From Himantopus leucocephalus (lineage: Eukaryota > Chordata > Aves > Charadriiformes > Recurvirostridae): a DNA stretch of 64,000 bases. Where the stretch lies: assembly GCA_003993805.1 (NCBI GenBank), contig RSEF01000031.1:17204683-17268682 (forward strand), in the 5' to 3' direction. The notes below the pieces were generated by a model. That model was not told where the DNA came from, did not search any database, and was given only the letters and a program-made list of their open reading frames with translations. The position numbers were made by a program, and so were the translations under genes. Position 1 is the stretch's first letter. Every line of letters starts with the position of its first letter. Below, in pieces: positions 1 through 13,420 of this stretch.

Positions 1-102
1 CTGAGTATGACTTGGTTTGCATAGGCCTCACTGGTTCTGGCAAGACAAGTCTTCTGTCACAGCTTTGCAGCGAAAGCCCGGAGAATATAGTGTCTACCAC
101 AG
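1..102 (+). CDS. ARL15: ARL15 internal coding exon carrying the P-loop (5' part cut by window edge)
   Basis: The frame starting with the Glu codon at base 3 reads EYDLVCIGLTGSGKT and on to VSTT, with the next Gly codon split across the intron. This matches vertebrate ARL15, an Arf-like small GTPase, from roughly residue 32 to 65 of about 204. The nucleotide-binding P-loop (G-x4-G-K-T) is at bases 24-47. The exon ends AG|GTAGGA at 102/103, a good donor, leaving one base of the split codon. ARL15 is a membrane-trafficking GTPase reported to bind CNNM magnesium transporters and linked to adiponectin and insulin traits; that is family knowledge, not visible here. The upstream exon boundary lies at or before base 1, so the true exon start cannot be placed. 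Gln in LLSQLC and Glu-Asn-Ile in SPENIV look like conservative differences from the mammalian protein. Confidence 0.96.
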
Positions 103-2878
103 GTAGGATGCTGCCTTTATTCCATGGTGTGCTGTAATGTTACCCAAAGATTAACTATTGAAACATTCAGCAAAGGTGGTAGGAACTTAAGCTTAGTTAT
201 CTTGTTTTTGAAAGTACCTAGTGGATCACCTTGAAGCGACTGCTACTTACTCTTTCAGTGTTTGGTCACACATTGGGGAATATCTGTGAAAACATGTAAT
301 TTAAAATGTGTTGAAAGCCAAAAGATACATTGTGATGTAATGAAGTAGAACCATTGGAAACATACAGTAGAAGTGTCGTGTAGACACACATTAAAAGGTA
401 GGTTTCTTCTCTTTTTACATTTGGTTTTTAAGCAGTCGTTATATGGAAAAGAAAGAGGAGAATGTGCTATAAAATAAAACGGGACAGTAATGCTCTGAAA
501 CTTAAGATGGGATTTATTTAGTCTTATAGTTGGTCAGTACTGCCTTATGGTATACACTTGCAACCAAAAGAATAAATGTAATGGAAATGTTTATTTCTGG
601 TGATAATCCTTTCTTTTTAGGTCAGCAAAGAAACTTGTTTATGTAGCAAGGGCAGATTGAGATCAGAGAATCAATTTGCAAAAAGTTTCAGTGGCATTGA
701 GAAGATACATAAAAACAGACACAACAACCACAGCTATAAGGTATCTTAAGTCCAAAAAATTAAATATGCACACTGATATAGATGAACCAGAATGACTAAT
801 ACTGAAAAGAGTATTTTGATTAAAACACCCCTCAAAACCAAAACCCAGAACAGCACCAGAACAAACCGAAACAAACATGTGGAGTGAGAAGAAGGAATAC
901 CTGTCTGCAAGGTTCAGAAAGAGGACAGATTAGGTCATAGAGATGGAAGAAATCTGGTTCTGTGGCCACAGAGATTTACTAAGGTCGATTTGCTGAGGGA
1001 ACAGATAGTGACTGTTGTGCAAGTAACTTGTGTTTATAGTTACATGGCTTTATGTTGTATCTGTGGTCTACGGGCTTGAATTTTATGACTGTCCCTTAGC
1101 AACCCTAACTGGTTTTCAGTGTATCTTTGTTTAAATTAAAAGAACATAAGGTTATTTAATACAACTGTAAGTAAGCAAAGTAAAACAGGTACAAGAAAAT
1201 ACTGGGTTTTTCCTGTAATGAATAATTAAACAATTACCTTTGTAGTGGTGTTATTGGGAATGTTAAAGAGATCTCATGCTTCATTGTGTGGAGAAGGTGT
1301 CAATACCTAACTCAAAAAGTTAGAAGGAAATTTTAGAGTAATTCAGCCTTTTTTTTTTTCCCTTTTTTTCCCCTTGCCTGAGCTTTGTCTTTAGAGTTCA
1401 CCTGGAATTAGTACAAATTATACTTTTTAACACTTTAGACCCTGAAAGAAATAGTAAAAGCAATGTAAACAGCAGTATAGATCTATCAAAGCAAATAATG
1501 AAAATATAATTAATTTTAAAATTAAATTTCTTACATGTTTCTAGATAGTTGCAACAAAATACCATTATTTAGATAGGCAACTTGAGGAATGAAAATGAAT
1601 CCTGGAGAAAACTAGGCAGCATCCAAACCAAAATTATGCATATCTAGGCTATTCAGCTTATAATAAATCTACCCGTATGTACTTTATCTGTGCTATATCA
1701 GAAAATGTTGAGAATCCAAGAATATAATGTGACAACTTCTCCACTCAGTTTTTAAACTATTAACCTGTATTTTTGCTTTTCTTATCAGCACCACTCTGGT
1801 CGATTCCATTTTTTCCTCCTTTCTAGGAAGAGTTTAGGATTTGTTTTAAGACAACAACAACAGAAATATTTCATAATTATTCCCTTCAGATCTTATTGCA
1901 CTTTCCCCTACCGCATCTAGCACTGACCATGATTAGAGTACTGGAGTATCTTATTGGCCTGATCTGGGAAAAAAAATATCTTGTTTTTGTTAAATGATAG
2001 CTAATAAAACACATTTTTTAAAAACGTCTTACTCAGTTCACAGATATGTAATCATGTTGAAACTACTTGTGCTGGATGGAAATAAATTTAATCTGTACCT
2101 GGACATTTTATGCTGAAAGAGCAGATGTATTTTTTCCCTATATAAAGTATAATATACAGTTATATGTATGTATGCACTAAACGTGCAGAATTTAGTATAT
2201 TGATGGATTGCTGGGAACCTTTCACATTCCCTTTCTCTTCTCAGTCAGAATTTTCAATTAAGGGGAAACATCACACTTCAAAAAAAGTTTTTCAGTTTTA
2301 AGCATATTACAGGCTAATAGAGGATTCACAGATGCTTCTAGTGGGCTTGTAACCATTTTAATACATACCATTTAGATCTGTAAAAGCATCTTTCTGTTAA
2401 TAACATTCATAGACAGGGTTAATACTCTAGGTGTAACCTAAACATGTGAAGTTTAAATGTAAGAAAACAGTGATTTGAATTGCACGTTGTCTTCCATGTC
2501 TAAAAATTGCAGAAGGATTGCTTCATATTACTGGTAGTCTGAAAGCTAAACTTTAGTTCCAGATGCATTAAAAGATGGATTTATAAAGGTATATTCTGTA
2601 CTAACTGCTTACCAAATGGTAGATGGTCTGGATGGAAGTTTTGTGCTGAATTTTATGTGTGCCAACTATTTAATAGTATCATTGCAAATTTCATTGCTCA
2701 TACTGATTTATTCCTCCTCCCCCCCCCCNTGATGTTTTTGAACATCACATTGAAACAGAATTTCATATGCAAAGTCCTGGTTCTTAATGAAAAAATAGGC
2801 TTTTCTGAATGTATGCAATTGATTTCAAGTGGCCTCTTTAACAAATGACTTAGTAATACTCTTTATTTCTGTTCTTAG
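103..2878 (+). other. ARL15: ARL15 intron, 2.8 kb
   Basis: This intron is bounded by a GTAGGA donor at 103 and a pyrimidine-rich acceptor ending TTCTTAG at 2878. It is AT-rich, with no repeat family I can name and no convincing coding frame. A short C-run with one unresolved base is at 2721-2729. The small open frames inside have no recognisable protein content and no splice logic. Confidence 0.9.
2721..2729. repeat. Poly-C run ending in an unresolved base
   Basis: A run of C residues after TCCTCC ends in a single N at 2729. This is a sequencing or assembly ambiguity in a homopolymer, not a biological gap. Confidence 0.85.
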
Positions 2879-2938
2879 GTTTCAGTATAAAAGCAGTGCC
2901 ATTCCAGAATGCCATCTTGAACGTAAAAGAACTTGGAG
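2879..2938 (+). CDS. ARL15: ARL15 internal coding exon 2 in this window (60 bp, switch region)
   Basis: A TTCTTAG acceptor precedes GT-TTC-AGT. With the last base of the previous exon (102) the split codon becomes Gly, giving TTGFSIKAVPFQ and then ILNVKELG. The exon ends ...GGA-G|GTATAG, leaving one base of a Gly codon completed at 13421-13422. The frame is therefore continuous across both junctions. TTGF corresponds to the switch I Thr/Gly-Phe of Arf proteins. KELGG occupies the place of the Arf WDxGGQ switch II motif. Length and phase fit a vertebrate ARL15 exon. It is too short to stand out as an open frame and was found by homology to the flanking exons. Confidence 0.95.
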
Positions 2939-5900
2939 GTATAGCATTTATTCATTTGATTATAAAAACATGCAGTGTCTAAATCTCATCATACAAAACT
3001 GTTAGTTTTTTTTTTTTAAATTTAAAAATGATAAATCAATGTGTTTCACCACAGCAGATAAAGTTCAGAAAAATTGTACAAATGCTGACTGCAAAGAACA
3101 AAAAGTAAAAAGCAGGAGGACTGGAAGATACAATATATCTCCTTAATGTAATTTCTTGGATTGCAGTGGTTAAGTTACACAGAAATACAAATTGGACTGT
3201 AATTGTAGTACGGCTCATGTTACAGCTGAAGGATGTGTATTCCCTGTGTTTAACGTATGTATAAGCTTTTACTTATGAGCACTCAGGTAACTTACGAGGC
3301 TCAGGTAACTATGTGAACATTTGGCAAAACCAATATATTTGGTGCATCAATGAAAGTGTTGCAAAGGCAGCCAACTTTCAGTGAGTTATATTCTTTGACA
3401 TCTAGTCTCTCGTCGGATTTGTTGGCTTTTGGGGAGATGGTTGTTCTGTGTTTGGGGTTTTTTTGATTGTCTGTATACAGGTAAGCTATTTGGCTGCCCA
3501 ATTCTGACCCCTAGTCTTAAGTGATCAAGAGGTAGCTCTCTTAAAAGGAGGAAAACATTCTCTTCATGAGAGTTCTTGTGGAGTCTAATTTCATCTAATG
3601 TTCTTCTAATTAAAAAAAAACAACGTGTAGATCTTCTTTATATTCTAGAATTTCTGTAGATCTTATTATCTATGTAAATATAGTAGAATGAATCTTGAGA
3701 ACGTTCATTAGATTTTCAGCAAGGTTGAAACCTCTCTTAAATGCTCTGGGGTAGAAGTTAACTTGAAGAAAGTTTCATGAGATCAAATCAAGTTTCACGA
3801 TGGTTGTCTTATCTGAAACTGTTTCAAGAAGGCTTTGAGATAAGCAGATGTTAAAAGGATGGCATTTCCTCTTTACTACCATTGATCCATGGATTTAAAT
3901 ATGCGTGTTCTTGTTTGAGCATGTATCCTGTAAAAGAAGCAGAACTTTTCTTCATTACAGGGACCACTCCACAGGGATAATGTTGATTCTGCTGGAGTGT
4001 GTTATCTGCATAATTTGCACTTAGGTCACTTTTTTCGGAAACAGGGTGAATCATTTGCAGCCTAGTTTATACATTCTGCTACCTAATCTCTATGAAATAT
4101 ATAATTTGTATTGGTAAATGCAGTTTTTGCATCAAGAATTGAATCTGAGTATTCTATAGCAGGTCCTTGTTAAAGTCTCTTCCATGACCTTTTCTGGTCA
4201 TACAACTTTTATTTTATGCAGGTATGTGTGTTATGAGAAACCTTATCTCAGTGGAGTGCTTTGATGCCTCATGACAGGATGTCCTGAAGTAATCCAGAAT
4301 ATTTGATTTGTTTTTTTCACCCATTTATCTCCTCCCAAAGACAGAAGGACTGTCAGAATTTTTTTACTCCACCTTTTTATTTCTTTTCCTTTAGCCATGG
4401 GTGTTTACATGTCTGTACTTAGAAATGGTCTGTTTTTTTGATGAGATATTGGAGAAAAATGCTAATTCTGATAGCTTTTCATTGCCTAGGTAAGGGAACT
4501 AAGGCAAGCTTCCAAAAGTTTTTCTTCCAAAAGTTGGTGGTCAGCTTTTAATCTTCTAGTTCAGAGATGTGTTCCTATTTGATGAAGGTAAAGCCTGAGC
4601 TTTCTGGAGTATGCATGGTTTCTCTCTTGCTGCTGTATGAAAATAAAGAAAAGCATCTTACCTATTTAATGACTGCTAAATTTTATTTTGGAATTTCTGC
4701 TTCTGGTGTTGAAGAGAAGCCTATGTTTTTGTTCTCATTCCTGCTTTTTGCCTTCAGTTGTTACGGTAGTGTTATCTAAGTTATCTTCACTGTGGTATAG
4801 AGGTCTTGTCCAGACGTTTGATCTTGGAAACTTGGAGGAAGGTAGAAAGGCATCTGTTTTTAACAATCACTGCCCGTTGTTGCATGTTATTCAAAGGGTG
4901 AAGTTCTATATAGTTTTAATTTTTGATACTCTGTTTTAAAATTGTCTTTTAGGTTTAGGTAACTGAAAGCTTCATATATCTTCATACAGCAACGTATTAA
5001 CAGCTGATACTTAAAAAACTTGGTGCAGAAGTCATATTGTTCAAGGTTCTTATATTTAGCAGCCAAACAGTTATGTGAAACGGATGCTGACTGCATAGTA
5101 TCATTTTTGTTTGCTTGAAGCAGTACCCTTCCTCGAGATCCAAAATGATGCTAGTTTTTACTATTCTGGTTGCCTTCTGGAGCTGCTAATGAAGACAGGT
5201 TTTTGTTTCTTCATTTCTGTAGGGACTGTAAATTTTCAGGCAAAGTGTATAGAAAACAGTCTCTTCTCTTTTGTCTTTTCTTGATCACGTTATCTGTTTA
5301 TCAGCCTTTAGGATGGGGGACATGGAGGAAAGTTTGCTGTGCTCTTTTTGCAGCAATTTTTCTTTGAATAACATGATACTATAGTATTAAAAAAAAATAA
5401 TCCTATTTCTGATTATTTTTTAAATTGTGTTTCATTCCTAAGGCAGGCTGCCCTCCTACCAGAAAACAAGGTTTTTTATCCCATTTTGTAAATGTTAAAA
5501 ACTTTGTTTGAAAACATTGAATTTGGTCCTGAATATATGTAGCTTTCAAATCAAAGATAGGCCTGCTTGAATTACTTGAAAAGGAGGTTTTGCTTTATTT
5601 ACTAAGTTGAACTGCCCATCCTCTTAAGTTTCTCTTTTGATATACCAATAATGCCTTCCTGCTCCCTGAGAAATTAAAAAAAAAAATTACCTTTTGTTTT
5701 CCAAAATTTAGTCCATAAAATAATGTGTGTAATTTAGATTATTGTGAAGATGTGCCGTTCCCTAGTCCACATTCTTTCAGAATGTACTTTTACCAGGATA
5801 ACTGGAAATCTCTCTATATATTAAGCAACTCAGCTGAGTAATGGTATAGAAAGAAATTACACATTTGATGGTTTCCTTTTATGGTGCAGCAATGTCTGGT

Positions 5901-8900
5901 GGGAACTAAGGATAAAATTGTGTACAATGAGGATACAGGAGAGTGGGGAAAGACTGGAAACATAAAGCGGATGATAACATTTGTTGTTCAGAAAGTTTTA
6001 ACAGTGTTTTGCTGAAAGAAGTTCGTGATACTGAATGCTGAGGTTTATTCTCAAGACAGATAATGAAAGTGCAATGGCAATAGGAGACTTTTTCTTTGGT
6101 TCTAATAAATTCCAGCCTGAAGACACAGTGCCTGAAACCACCATTTATTCATTGTGTTTATTCAGTCATTTGCTGTTGTAATGCTGTCAAAACAGAATAT
6201 GAAGTAGCAGTGTCTGTTGTGATGTAGATACTTATTCAGAGCTTAAATCAAGATCATAGGTCCATTCTGGAGGTCAACTGATAATTTACGGTTGTTTTCT
6301 TAGAATAAGTCTATTTTATAATTTAGTTTGCTATCTTGTAAATGCAGGCTTAGAAACTACTGGTGAGACGCCAAATACTGAGGCTGGTCAAACTTAAAAG
6401 AATGATCCTGGATGCGAACAGCTCTTTTTCTTCTTACAAAGTTTAAAAATGCTAACAACATGTTATAGTGTTTAGTAACATTCTCTGCTTTATGTACTAA
6501 AATATATTGTCATATGTTTGTGTTACCTTTTTGTAATCCACCCGAAGGCCGTTTTCACAAGCACAGAGAATCAACATGTTGTGAAGTCATCTTTGAAACT
6601 TCATTTAAGATGAAATGCGTTAAGTGCTTAGCAAGAGCTGAGTGCTTAATATCAGGGATGCTCGATTCTCCAGTTGGTTGAGCATGCCCAGGAAAAGAGG
6701 GATGAGAACTGTCCTCCCCACTGCTGTTCCTTCTTAAGCTTCATGACCAAAGTAATAAATTCACACTCTTAGGCCAGCTAAATTAATTTTCTAGGTGACA
6801 GCTTAAGAACAAATAACTTTAAATAGGATTGGTTAAACAAAGCACGCGTATTTTGCCTTAATTTGGAAGTAAAGAGCAGAAGAAGAGAGAGTAGGAGGGG
6901 GAGTCACACTGACATGCAGTCCAAGTTGAAGGGAAAATATGAACCCCTGGAGAAAATGGCAACAGTTGTCAGGTAGTATCTGCCTTTTGAAAAAATGAGG
7001 AAGGAGGGAGAAAATAATGTTAAGCTGTTAATTGGAATTTAAAATTTGAATAGTTATGGGAAACCACTCTCCTCCTTTGCTGTGTGGAGGTAGAGGGGAG
7101 TACTGAACGCCCTTCTAGCAACATAGCCTGGCAGAGCAGCTAAAATTTCATCTAGTTAGTCATCAGAAAACTGATCCCACAAGTAAATGCCAGCCTAAGT
7201 CATCTTCACAAGGACCTACTAACACAAAGCAGTAATATCTCTGTACTGTATTTGACTGAAAGGCAGTTGACACCTCTACAAAATCTGGTTGTGGAGTGCA
7301 TGCAATGCCATCTGCGACATAGCTGCGTCTAACAGTTTACAGAATGTCTTAGCAGATGAAATTTTTAGATGACCCTGATGAGCTGTCCAAGCTGTGAGTC
7401 GCACAGAGACATTCAGCTTCCGAAAGCATTAAAGTTAGATCTGTTTGCTATCAATCATACCCGGCCTGCTGTTCAAATGATGCCTAAGCTCAGGCAGTGT
7501 CACATAGTATCCTCATTTTATAGATGAGAGAGGTTATTTACACCTGCTTACAGATCTCATTAACATGAGTCCCGAGGAAGTTCTAATAAGGATTCAGCGT
7601 TAACAATCTTTCCACTGTTCTTTGGAAATACTGTTCTTTTTCTACAATTAGCTTTTTACTGTGTGAATAGACAACCCACTGCCTATCTTATTCAAAACAA
7701 GTAGAAGTCATGCAAGCAATGCCTATCAAAGCTAGGTAAAATAAGATAAGCAAAACACAAAATTTCCTAGTTACATTTTTTGCAGGATGGGGGACTGGTT
7801 GTTTTTGTTGATGGAATGTTTTCTGGAGAGAAAAATAGAACCTCTAGTTTGCTAAAAATCCTCTGTCTCCTGTTGGACTCGCAGCACCGTTTTCTTCAGA
7901 CTGAATTGAAAGGTAGCGTACAGCAGCCTCGTTTAGCGTCAGAAATGATACCTACATTTTATGAACTCCCCTGCAAGCAAAAAAAAAAGTACTTGTGTTT
8001 GATTCTAGGTAGAAAAGGCCTTGATCCTTTCAAAGGCTAAAGCAGGTTCAGACTTTGTGAGCAGTCAGCAGAAGGGCTAGACAGACAGAAATACACAGCT
8101 GTGGTAGACTTGCTGCTTTTTTATATGCCTATTAGTCTTAAGTGCCGTAGAGAACGGTGCGTTTTGAGCTTTGTTTGAGATTACCTGCACTGTTACCAAA
8201 GGAGTGACTGCAGCTCAGAGGAGGATTCATCTGAACCTTGAGAGGAAACTCAGAGATGATTTTCTTGTTGCCAGCCATTTGTTGCTAGCCCTGGAGGACA
8301 TACTCTGTGTATGTGCCTTTAAAAAAAACGAAAAACCTTTAAAAAAAAAAAAAAAGAAAAAGAAGCAACTTCTGTAACATGTAAAAAGATTTTGTGTCGC
8401 AGTTGACATATTCCTTGGCATCTTTTCACCTTTTTGCTAATTATAAATGGTCTGCTTAATATCAGTAGAGGAATTATCTATATATATTTTTTAATCTATA
8501 AAACCTTCAAAATAGGTAGGTCACTTTATTTCCGGTGAGTGGATGTTATGTTTGAAGTGGTAGAAAACCTGGTTGCAACCTGCATTCTTTCATGGCCCTA
8601 GTTTCACTATTTTTGGTGGGAAAGAAAAAAAGTTATTCCCTGGATTTGAGACTATAACTTCTCCAGAGCTGTGATGTATTTTGTGGTGAACAAGAGCTTT
8701 CATGCGCAGGCTAGACTATCATGAAGTGAGGACTGTGTGACATTCATTATGCTCTAGATGGAGACTTGCTGCAAGTTTGACAAGTAACGAATTTGACACC
8801 TTTGAATTGCTTTCAGTGATTTTTTTTCTGTAATGCTATATTCTGTTCTCCTGAAAATACTGAGAAGGAGGGGATTGAAGGTAGCCTGAAACTGCTGTGA

Positions 8901-9202
8901 ATGAAGATGTACACATAAGTATTCATAGTGGAAAGCAAGACTTGCAGTTCTGCATTTTGCATAATATTTACAGGAGTGTATAATTGTGCAACCTGTTTTG
9001 GATGTGTATTAAACTACATGCAACTCTCAAACTCTTCCCCCCAGCTTCCAAGGAGCATTTGAGAGAGTACTGTTGACACTGATACAAATCATAAATGATG
9101 TTAATATGGACACACGATACCCTTTGAGGATAATCAAAAGAAATTTATTTATTTGATATTTTAAAAGTTACAGATGAAACCTTTGAACAGTTAGTTGGAT
9201 AC

Positions 9203-9878
9203 ACCTGGGGGGTGTTGGCAGACAGCCGGCTGAATATGAGCCAGCAGTGTGCCCAGGTGGCCAAGAAGGCCAATGGCATCCTGGCCTGTATCAGGAATAG
9301 TGTGGTGAGCAGGACTCGGGAAGTGACTGTTCCCCTGCACTTGGCCCCAGTGAGGCTGCATGTCAAATACAGTGTTCAGTTTTGGGCCTCTCACTACAAG
9401 AAAGACATTGAGGTGCTGGAGCATGCCCAGAGAAGGGCCATAAAGCTGGTGAAGTGTCTAGAGCACAAGTCTTATGAGGAGCGGCTGAGGGAACTGGGGT
9501 TGTTCAGTCTGGAGAAGAGGAAGCTGAGGGGAGACCTTATTGCTCTCTGCAACTACCTGAAAGGAGGTTGTAGTGAGGTGGGGGTCAGTCTCTTCTCCCA
9601 AGTAACAAGTGATAGGACAAGAAGAAACAACCTCAAGTTGCGGCAGTGGAGGTTTAGATTGGATATTAGGAAAAATTTTTTCATTGACAGGGTTATCAAA
9701 CATTGGAACAGGCTGCCCAGGGAAGTGGTGGAGTTGCCATCCCTGGAGGTATTTAAAAAATGGGTAGATGTGGTGCTGAAGGACATGGTTTAATGGCGGT
9801 TTTGGCAGTGTTAGGTTGATGGTTGGACTTGATGATCTTAAAGGTCCCTTCCAACCTAGATGATTCTATGATTCTATG
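9203..9878 (+). mobile_element. CR1 LINE, 5'-truncated, 3' end intact
   Basis: From about 9203 the sequence is the end of a CR1 non-LTR retrotransposon: the last part of ORF2 and then the 3' UTR. It finishes in the typical element end (GATGATCTTAAAGGTCCCTT, then two ATTCTATG units) at 9869-9878. The intact 3' end and missing 5' end are what target-primed reverse transcription usually leaves. I could not identify a clear target-site duplication. The left boundary is judged by where CR1-like sequence stops and is good to about 10 bases. This element lies left of the point to which the inverted repeat can be followed. Confidence 0.95.
9212..9793 (+). pseudogene. CR1 ORF2 C-terminal fragment, still open for 193 codons
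   Basis: The + strand frame encodes the C-terminal end of CR1 ORF2p, downstream of the catalytic reverse transcriptase core. Hallmarks are [46 protein letters not shown] and [19 protein letters not shown]. It stops at the normal end just before the 3' UTR. No endonuclease or reverse transcriptase active-site motif is present, so it cannot be autonomous. The open frame suggests a fairly young or slowly decaying copy. It has no own start signal; the Met is incidental. Confidence 0.9.
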
Positions 9879-12800
9879 AATAAGCTTGCCCTGTGGTAAT
9901 GATTAGGGTGTTTAATTACAGAACCCTGTTGTTTTGCTGTAAGCAGAGAGGGGTTTTTTTTCCCATTTATAAAGTAGTTAAAGCCTATTTTTGACTGTAT
10001 ACTATCTTTTCTTTTCTAATAAGTAGTGTGGTTCCTCCCCCTGCCCGCTAATTTGTTTGTAAATGGGGTGTTTTAGTCATGTCACAGGACTCAACCCGCT
10101 CCGGTGGGTTCATTGCTGAGGGAAACATACCATACGCTGAGGCGTGAGTCGTGCCTCTTGCCTGTGTCTGAGAAAAATACTACACTGAGTGTCACCTTTT
10201 AGTGAATCTTTCACATAGCATGTTCCCTCGGTCTAACAGGAATTGTTGTTACATTTTTCTGATGTTTTGGAGATTTTTACCTGAGTTACATCTCTTTCTT
10301 TTCCTTCTTTTATCTTAGTTGAGGCATAAACTGGTTGAAGAAACAGCCATGTGCCTGCAAAGCTGTGAGAGAAACACATGATACTAGGCTGACAAATCTA
10401 AATGCTTATCTTGTGTGATACTATTGATTGATAGGACATTTGGGTACCAGTTAAGTTTCTGGTTTTATCTCAGAGGTTTCTGAGATCCTGAGGATGTTTA
10501 AATGGATGCATGTTGCATTCTTGATTGCCGAAGAACTCAGACTTTGAATTTCCCTGTCTTAGACACCTTTGGAATAGATGAAAAGATTATTTCATAGGAT
10601 AGTTTGTGCTAAACTTCACCTTTTAAAACAACTGCTTGCTCTATAAGACTGAATTTGTGCGATGGCTGGGTCACTATTCACCGACCAGCATTTGCTGCCC
10701 AGGATAACTCCACAATGTTCTACCTGATACTCTGGAGAAAGAAGCTGAGAGTAGGTTATGCTCCCTGGATATGAAGAGTTATGGCAAAAGAATATACGCT
10801 TGTTTGTCATGTAGAAATTGTGATTTCCAGTTGCTGATAGTTTATTGATGCCAGGAATTATTATTCAAGTGCATCTGCCAGGAAAATGAGTTAAAATGGC
10901 ACCCCAAGGTACAGACTTTTTCAGTCTCTTTTCTTGTCTGCTTGGTGCAAATTTTTTTATTCTTAAACCTCAGGCTGTGATTTCCTCAGAATTGACGTGT
11001 AAGAAAGTTTAGAGCAGGTCATTATTCTAATGGAAGATCCCGAAGGAAATAGCAAGTTTTATTGGACATTACTAGTTGGTTGTTACAACTTTGCCATGAT
11101 GACTGGCCAGGGCTGGAGAGAAAAGGACTGATGTGCTTTGGTGGTATTTATTTTAGGACAGTTGATGCGGAGAAACAAAGTTGAGGAGCTAAAGAAACTG
11201 AACCAAAAGGACAGGACCGTAAGGTCAACAAATCAGCATACGGCTTTTCTGGCTCCAGTTTTCCATGTAGAGATCCATGAGCTGCTTCCTTCCATGTGCC
11301 TGAATACAAGAGGTCAAATGTCCTGCAGTTCACCACACAATTTTTCTCTTTAGAAATAGTATGGTTACAAAGATAAAACTCAGGGTCTGGCAGCGGCATG
11401 TGATTGAAAAGTAGCTGGCTGAAGCTTAGAGTAAATAAGACAGATGTTTTGTTGCTAGGAAAAAAAAAAAGACCTTCAAAGAACTGATCGTGGTGTTGGC
11501 CTTTCAGTTCCTTGAAAATGATTCTCTACCAGTTTTTAAAGTAATGTGATACTTCAGATGCCTGCGACGCTGCTGTGTGTGGCTATGTAAATAGTGTCCC
11601 TCTGGCAACTTGCTCTGCTTGGTTCTGACATAGACAGCTGTTCGGAAAGACTGGGACATCTAACAGATGCTATGAAATTCTTTACAAGTGTAACCGGTAG
11701 ATATTCTGGTGGTACAGAAACATAGAATTAGCTTTCAATGCACTCTCTTTTCTCTACAAGTAATGTTGATCTTCAGAAGTTGGTGATAAAATAAATTAAA
11801 CACCTGTCCTGTTTGTGCATTGTTACTTTGAGCCTGGTTATATTAATAGAGAAATTAAGCAGGGTCTTTACTAAATCCCACGAGCATTTACCTTTATGTA
11901 ATCAACTCTTTACATCTCTTGCAGAAAAAAACTGTTCAGGTATTACTTCAGTATTCTCTGTAGGAAAAAGTGTGTGTTCACGATGTTTTGTTAGCCACCT
12001 AAATTGTGCTAGGTGCAGAATACAGAAACAGAGCGCTTAATGTTCCTGTGTGGCGAGTACAGAGAAGACAGTGACTCCATGGGGCGAGATTTGAATGCTC
12101 CAAGTTGGATGCCTAAAGTATACAGTGTAAATTCCTTTTTAGATATTTATTTCTTCACTGTCATTTAGTGACTGTCTTTGGTGTTGCACAATGTATAAAT
12201 TCAGTGAATATTTTAAGTATCATGTCAATGTTACAGTAACTATGTTGCACTAAATTCTCATTTTGTGTCTACATGTTGTTCAGAACTTTTGTACAGTTTT
12301 GTTTCACTAAAAAATGGAGTTTTATTATTATCAGAACTTGGTATATGCGTCTACATTAAAGTTCACTTCTCCTTATCTCAAAGTAAGAAAAGTCTCTGTA
12401 AAGGATACTTGAGCACATTTTTGCAAATCACTGTCTTGCAGACATGTCAAGTTTTCTACTAGAGTATTGCTGCTGCTGCTGTTCACTTTTCAGTGTTAGT
12501 CCCCATGAGTGAAGTGCCAGATTCAGACATACAAAGAATAGCCCATATCCAAATCATAGTTTAGATAGTTTGACAGCTGTCAGATACTTTTTTTTTCCCT
12601 TACCTCAATGTTACAACATATGCTGCTCTCTGAGGGAGGCAAAAGCTTTCTGTAGATAACCTTATTGCTTGGCTTCTGTTGAGATGGCTGAGTGCTGCTG
12701 AACTGTGTCCTAAAAATTACTGTGGCACATAAGCCTGTACAGTCACTCATGTGTCTACTGTTGGGCTCTTCCAGAATCCTTAGTGTGGGTGACAGAGCAA

Positions 12801-13420
12801 AAGTAGTTGAAATGAATGCCTTTGCATGTTGTCACCATAGCTCCTTATTCACTGTTCAACTCACTATTGTATCACCATTCACCTCATTAAGTGTCTAATT
12901 ACTTTAATAGGCTTTCCTGACACCTTTTTTCCCCAATTATGAAGTGTTTGCCTGGTGGTTTGGAGATGAACTGAAAGACCTTATCATGCTCAGAAATGAG
13001 CAACTGCCGTCATGGAAGCTACAGGTTACGGCAAGGAGCTGCAGGGCTAAGTGAAAAAGAATGGGCAAAGGTTTAGATATTAGTACCAAGATATGTCAGT
13101 GAGAAGGTATAGGGTTAGACTGTGTGGCACTGGAAGCATGGTGATTGTGCAAGTACTCATTAATGGAGAAGAAACTTTCAGGGATGAAAACTGCATTGAG
13201 TTTTTTTTTTCCTTATTTAAACAATGTTAATTTTATGTCTGTGTATGTGTTGAATTTATGGTTGCTTTTTTCCTTTTTATTCTTTTAATGGTGATTATTT
13301 TGGAGAGAAAGCGTAGTCCATTGCTTTGATTGTTCTAAGTAGAAGGGTTATTTTCAGATACAGGTGTTAAATCTGTTTAATTATTCTTGTTTTAATTAGT
13401 TCTTATTATTGTCTTGAAAG

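Larger units (their letters stand above)
2939..13420 (+). other. ARL15: ARL15 intron, 10.5 kb, with one CR1 insertion
   Basis: The intron runs from the GTATAG donor at 2939 to the acceptor ending GAAAG at 13420. Apart from the CR1 at about 9203-9878 it is non-repetitive, AT-rich intron with T-rich stretches and a short A-run near 8340-8355. I see no exon of any other gene. The short open frames across it have no recognisable product. Confidence 0.88.

Noticed and set aside
9145..9786. Several minus-strand open frames of 73-81 codons over the CR1
   Set aside because: They are antisense shadows of the CR1 ORF2 tail on the + strand.
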